DNA of 9,545 bases from Chloracidobacterium sp. UBA3360 (GTDB lineage: Bacteria > Acidobacteriota > Blastocatellia > Pyrinomonadales > Pyrinomonadaceae). Every line of letters begins with the position of its first letter. Position 1 is the stretch's first letter. Positions 6,357 to 9,545 of this stretch are shown piece by piece. The stretch covers positions 1 through 9,545 of the forward strand of contig DEQS01000059.1 of assembly GCA_002360555.1 (NCBI GenBank), written 5' to 3'. The position numbers were made by a program, and so were the translations under genes. The notes beneath the pieces are model-generated. The model worked only from the letters and a program-made list of their open reading frames with translations, had not been told where the DNA came from and did no database searches.

Positions 6357-6420
6357 GTCCGAGTGGTAATTGCTGCCGCATTTATTGCCGGTGGTGGGTG
6401 AACGAACAGAGTTATTAAAT

Positions 6421-9162
6421 ATGGCGATCGGTAAAAGTATTCGAATATACGACCTTGCTAAAGAGGTCAAGCAGGACACAAAACGTGTGATGGAAGACCT
6501 GCGCCGTGAGGGCGTCGATGTCAGCGTTGCGTCCAACTCCGTCCCGTATGAGGTCGCCGAAAAGGTTCGCGGTAAATATTTTCCTAAGACCGAGGTCGCA
6601 CCAAAACGCGCGATCAAGATCATTAAGAAAGCCGCCAAGACGGAAGACGCCCCTGTCGCCGAGACCGACATTTCTGTCGCACCGGACGCTCCTGAGGTTG
6701 AGGCAACTCCTGCCGCAGCCGAACCTGCTGCCAAGCCAGTCGAGGTTGTCGAGGCACCTGCTCCGCCGGTTGAGGCCGAGGATGTGAAGGCCGGCACACC
6801 GTCAAGTGTAAAGAAATTAACAAAGAAACCGGCTGCCGAACCAGTGGCTGAGGTCGCGGAAGAAGCTCCGGCTGAACCAAAACGTGTCGCAAAGCCAAAA
6901 GCCGATGTGGCGGAAGAGGCTGCTCCAGTCGAAGCCGTCGAGGCGGAGGCCGAAACGCCGCCTGCCGCCAAGGTTGAGGTAACCGCTCCGGTGGCTCCTG
7001 TTTCCAAAACAGGAACGACTGTAAAAGTTTTAACGCTTACCAAAGATGCGATCGACAAGGGCATCAAGGCCGGCGACAAGCTCGTAAAAGATGCTCCGAC
7101 ACAGACTGGCCGGCTTATTGCCGAACCGTCGCGTGGACGTCCCGGTGACGGGCCGCGGGGACTTCGCGGAACTCCGGGCGAGAATGCCGCTCCACAGATG
7201 ACCTATATCCCGCCGGCGGACAATCGCCGCCGTCCGGGCCGTGGCGGAGGACGTAAGGGAGCCGACAAGACCGGCAGATTTGCCGAACGCGATCTTGATG
7301 CGCCGCAGAAACGCACGATCGAGGAACGTATTCTCGAACAGGTCGGGGCGGTCGATAACGACGGATTAAAAGTTATCCGCCTCGTTGAGGGTGCGACGGT
7401 TCGCGAGTTTGCAGAGGCTCTGGGTATTACCCCGCGTGACATCGTGCAGCTGCTTATCAAACGCGGCGTTTTCGCCACGCTTAATCAGCCGATCGGCGAA
7501 AAAATGGCGACCGAGATGGCGTTTGATTACGGATTTGACCTCAGCTTTGTACCGTTCGAAGAAATGGTCATCGAAGAGGAGTTCGAAGAGCTGATCGCCG
7601 CCGACGCCGACGATGTCGAGCTGACGCGTGCCCCTGTGATAACCGTCATGGGACACGTCGATCACGGTAAGACCAGCTTGCTCGACGCTATTCGCTCAGA
7701 AAATGTCGCCGAAGGCGAGGCCGGCGGTATCACGCAGCACATCGGTGCATACAGCGTGATGGTGCCAAATGCCGACAACCCTGACGAGCCGCGTCGCGTT
7801 GTTTTCCTTGATACTCCGGGCCACGAAGCGTTTACTATGATGCGTGCCCGCGGAGCCAAAGCGACGGATATCGTTATTCTTGTTGTGGCAGCCGATGACG
7901 GCGTCATGCCGCAGACCATCGAAGCAGTCGAACATTCAAAAGCCGCCGGTGTGCCGATTATCGTTGCGATCAATAAAGTTGATAAACCCGGAGCTAACGT
8001 CGATAACGTCAAAAATGGTTTGGCGGCACTTGGGCTTCAGCCGACCGATTGGGGCGGTGAGACGGAGATGGTCGAGGTTTCGGCTAAGAACCGTCAAAAT
8101 CTCGATACATTATTAGAAACAGTCTTGCTCCAAGCCGATATTCTCGACCTCAAGGCCAGCCCGACGCGTCGTGCGTCCGGCGTGGTGCTCGAAGCCAAAC
8201 TTGATAAAGGGCGCGGTGCTGTCGCGACCGCTCTCGTTCAACAGGGAACGCTGAAAGTCGGCGATCCATTTATCGTTGGACAGTTTTCGGGCAAGGTTCG
8301 AGCGATGTTCTCCGACCGTGGTGAGGCAGTTTTAGAAGCATTGCCTGCGACACCGGTCGAGATCCTTGGATTACAGGGTGTTCCGCAAGCCGGTGATACT
8401 TTCCAGGTCGTCGCCGACGTTGACCGTGCTCAAACAATTGCCGGACAGCGTCAGATGCATGTCCGTCAGGCCGCGATGCTCAAAACCACCAAGCGTGGTA
8501 TCGAATCGCTCGGTTTGGCAGAAATCAAAGAATTGCTTGTCATCCTCAAGGCCGACGTTCAAGGTTCGGTCGAGGTGCTCAAAGGTACGCTCGAAAAACT
8601 TTCGACCGAAAAGGTCAAGGTTCGCGTCATTCGTGCCGGTGTCGGCGCTATTGCTGAGTCGGACGTGCTGTTAGCATCGGCGACACAGGCGGACGATGCT
8701 TCGACAGCGGTTGTGATCATCGGATTTAATGTGCGGCCCGAGGCCCGCGTTTCCGACATCGCCAAGCACGAGGATGTTGATATCCGTCTGCACTCGATCA
8801 TTTACAAGGTTGAGGAAGAGATCACGGCCGCGATGATCGGTATGCTCGACGCGATCGAGAAAGAAACGATCCTTGGTAAGGCTTTGGTTCAGGAGACGTT
8901 CAAAGTGTCGAAACTTGGCACGATCGCCGGCTGCCGCGTTACCGAGGGGCTTATTCGCCGACAGGCAAAAGCGAGGCTTTTGCGTGACAGCGTTGTCATC
9001 TGGGAAGGCGACATCTCGACGCTCAAACGTTTCAAGGACGATGTCAACGAGGTCAAAAACGGATTTGAATGCGGTATCAGCCTCGTCAATTTTAACGACA
9101 TCAAGATCGATGACGAGATCGAGGCGTTTGTGATAGAGAAATTCGCCGCAACGGAATTGTAA
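6421..9162 (+). CDS. infB: Translation initiation factor IF-2
   Basis: The GTPase that brings initiator fMet-tRNA to the 30S subunit and promotes subunit joining, 913 residues from the preferred start. A first IF2-N domain is at about 1-52 (IRIYDLAKEV). A low-complexity linker rich in Ala, Pro, Glu, Val and Lys (about 57-230) follows, and then an Arg/Gly-rich basic stretch (about 235-295). A second IF2-N domain is at about 325-375 (ATVREFAEALGI). The GTPase domain has G1 GHVDHGKT (411-418), a GITQHIGAY switch (436-444), G3 DTPGH (464-468), G4 NKVD (518-521) and G5 SAK (554-556). Domains II, III and the fMet-tRNA-binding C-terminal domain run to the end. An in-frame TTG at 6370 would add 17 residues, but the family N-terminus begins at the ATG at 6421. 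rbfA starts three bases after the stop, so the two are probably coupled. Confidence 0.97.
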   Translation: MAIGKSIRIYDLAKEVKQDTKRVMEDLRREGVDVSVASNSVPYEVAEKVRGKYFPKTEVAPKRAIKIIKKAAKTEDAPVAETDISVAPDAPEVEATPAAAEPAAKPVEVVEAPAPPVEAEDVKAGTPSSVKKLTKKPAAEPVAEVAEEAPAEPKRVAKPKADVAEEAAPVEAVEAEAETPPAAKVEVTAPVAPVSKTGTTVKVLTLTKDAIDKGIKAGDKLVKDAPTQTGRLIAEPSRGRPGDGPRGLRGTPGENAAPQMTYIPPADNRRRPGRGGGRKGADKTGRFAERDLDAPQKRTIEERILEQVGAVDNDGLKVIRLVEGATVREFAEALGITPRDIVQLLIKRGVFATLNQPIGEKMATEMAFDYGFDLSFVPFEEMVIEEEFEELIAADADDVELTRAPVITVMGHVDHGKTSLLDAIRSENVAEGEAGGITQHIGAYSVMVPNADNPDEPRRVVFLDTPGHEAFTMMRARGAKATDIVILVVAADDGVMPQTIEAVEHSKAAGVPIIVAINKVDKPGANVDNVKNGLAALGLQPTDWGGETEMVEVSAKNRQNLDTLLETVLLQADILDLKASPTRRASGVVLEAKLDKGRGAVATALVQQGTLKVGDPFIVGQFSGKVRAMFSDRGEAVLEALPATPVEILGLQGVPQAGDTFQVVADVDRAQTIAGQRQMHVRQAAMLKTTKRGIESLGLAEIKELLVILKADVQGSVEVLKGTLEKLSTEKVKVRVIRAGVGAIAESDVLLASATQADDASTAVVIIGFNVRPEARVSDIAKHEDVDIRLHSIIYKVEEEITAAMIGMLDAIEKETILGKALVQETFKVSKLGTIAGCRVTEGLIRRQAKARLLRDSVVIWEGDISTLKRFKDDVNEVKNGFECGISLVNFNDIKIDDEIEAFVIEKFAATEL

Positions 9163-9165
9163 GAT

Positions 9166-9534
9166 ATGCGACGCCCGGAACGCTTCGCAGAAGCATTGAA
9201 AGAAGAGATCGCGGAGGTCGTCGGTTTTGAACTGGACGACCCGAGGCTAGAGACGACGACCGTTACCGAGGTCGTCGTTTCGGAAGATCTGAGAGACGCG
9301 AAAGTGTTCGTTCTCGTTCACGGTAGTGACGAGGATATTAACAAGGCGTTAAAAGCGCTGGGCAGCGCATCGACCTTTGTTCGGCAGCAGGTGGCGATGA
9401 ATCTATCGCTCCGTTATGCGCCGCATTTACATTTTGTCCGCGATACCGCCGAAGAAAATGCTTCGCGTATCAACGCCATCTTGAGCGATCTGACGCTCAA
9501 GGGCGAAATAAAAGAGGAAAGTAGTGATAAGTGA
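9166..9534 (+). CDS. rbfA: 30S ribosome-binding factor RbfA
   Basis: Binds the immature 30S subunit and helps 16S rRNA 5' end processing and cold adaptation; cytoplasmic. At 122 residues it is a usual length. A KH-type fold is suggested by an N-terminal helix (RRPERFAEALKEEIAEVV), the family segment DDPRLETTTVTEVVVSEDLRDA, the strand KVFVLVHG, the helix with VRQQVAMNLSLRYAP and the closing LHFVRD strand. Acidic residues end the protein. It begins three bases after infB with no independent ribosome binding site, consistent with coupling. Its TGA stop shares a base with a following ATG. Confidence 0.95.
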   Translation: MRRPERFAEALKEEIAEVVGFELDDPRLETTTVTEVVVSEDLRDAKVFVLVHGSDEDINKALKALGSASTFVRQQVAMNLSLRYAPHLHFVRDTAEENASRINAILSDLTLKGEIKEESSDK

Positions 9535-9543
9535 TGAGTGATG
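9523..9543 (+). repeat. Three tandem 7-base repeats at the rbfA end
   Basis: AGTGATA, AGTGATG, AGTGATG run head to tail and span the rbfA stop codon and the following start codon. A change in copy number of seven bases would alter the rbfA C-terminus and the spacing of the next gene. Confidence 0.7.
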
Positions 9544-9545
9544 AG
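9534..9545 (+). CDS. Possible start of the next operon gene (4 codons visible)
   Basis: ATG at 9534-9536 overlaps the last base of the rbfA TGA stop and opens a frame beginning Met-Ser-Asp-Glu to the window edge. A GAGGAA purine stretch lies 14 bases upstream, rather far for a ribosome binding site. After rbfA, bacteria often carry a DHH phosphoesterase or truB gene, but nothing here identifies the product. Confidence 0.35.

Noticed and set aside
6370..6420. TTG start giving a 930-residue IF-2
   Set aside because: The IF2-N domain begins at the ATG at 6421. The extra 17 residues look like translated spacer.
6294..7079. 261-residue minus-strand open frame rich in Ser, Ala and Thr
   Set aside because: It is the antisense of the Ala/Glu/Pro-coding repeats of nusA and infB. 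The long frame follows from codon bias there.

Overview
The window is a bacterial chromosomal segment of moderate GC with AT-rich gaps. It carries two minus-strand genes on the left (an exported FecR-like protein, then a UDP-glucose 6-dehydrogenase that runs off the left edge) and a block of plus-strand genes on the right. The protein styles suggest a Gram-negative, environmental bacterium, possibly Acidobacteriota (Blastocatellia-like). These styles are a solitary XylF lipoprotein, a FecR-like anchored protein, long Ala/Glu/Pro tails on NusA and IF-2, and a rimP-nusA-infB-rbfA order with no ylxR gene. The phylum is an impression from protein style, not a computed placement.

Layout. 1-968 (-): first 322 codons of a UDP-glucose dehydrogenase, an open frame cut by the window edge. 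969-1084: promoter of that gene and a 14-bp-stem terminator for the gene before it. 1085-1789 (-): signal peptide, FecR-like domain and C-terminal membrane segment. 1790-2220: a 431-bp AT-rich divergent control region with back-to-back promoters, a foldable leader for the FecR-like gene and a nested dyad upstream of xylF. 2221-4182 (+): xylF-like sugar-binding lipoprotein and a ROK sugar kinase, 9 bp apart, with no ABC ATPase or permease in the window. 4183-4310: candidate promoter followed by an intrinsic terminator whose T-tract ends 12 bp before the rimP start. 4311-9534 (+): rimP, nusA, infB, rbfA, closely packed. The next gene probably begins at 9534, on the last base of the rbfA stop codon.

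Function. The right half is the conserved ribosome-maturation, transcription-elongation and translation-initiation operon. The middle pair is a plausible sugar sensing/uptake and phosphorylation unit. The left pair links a UDP-glucuronate-forming enzyme, usually serving surface polysaccharide synthesis, with an exported anchored protein.

No mobile element, CRISPR array, tRNA or rRNA was seen. I did not find a convincing new multi-gene system. The items most worth a second look are regulatory: the terminator in the rimP leader with a competing fold, the structured leader of the FecR-like gene, and a probably near-leaderless ugd transcript. The orphan XylF-ROK pair is also worth checking.
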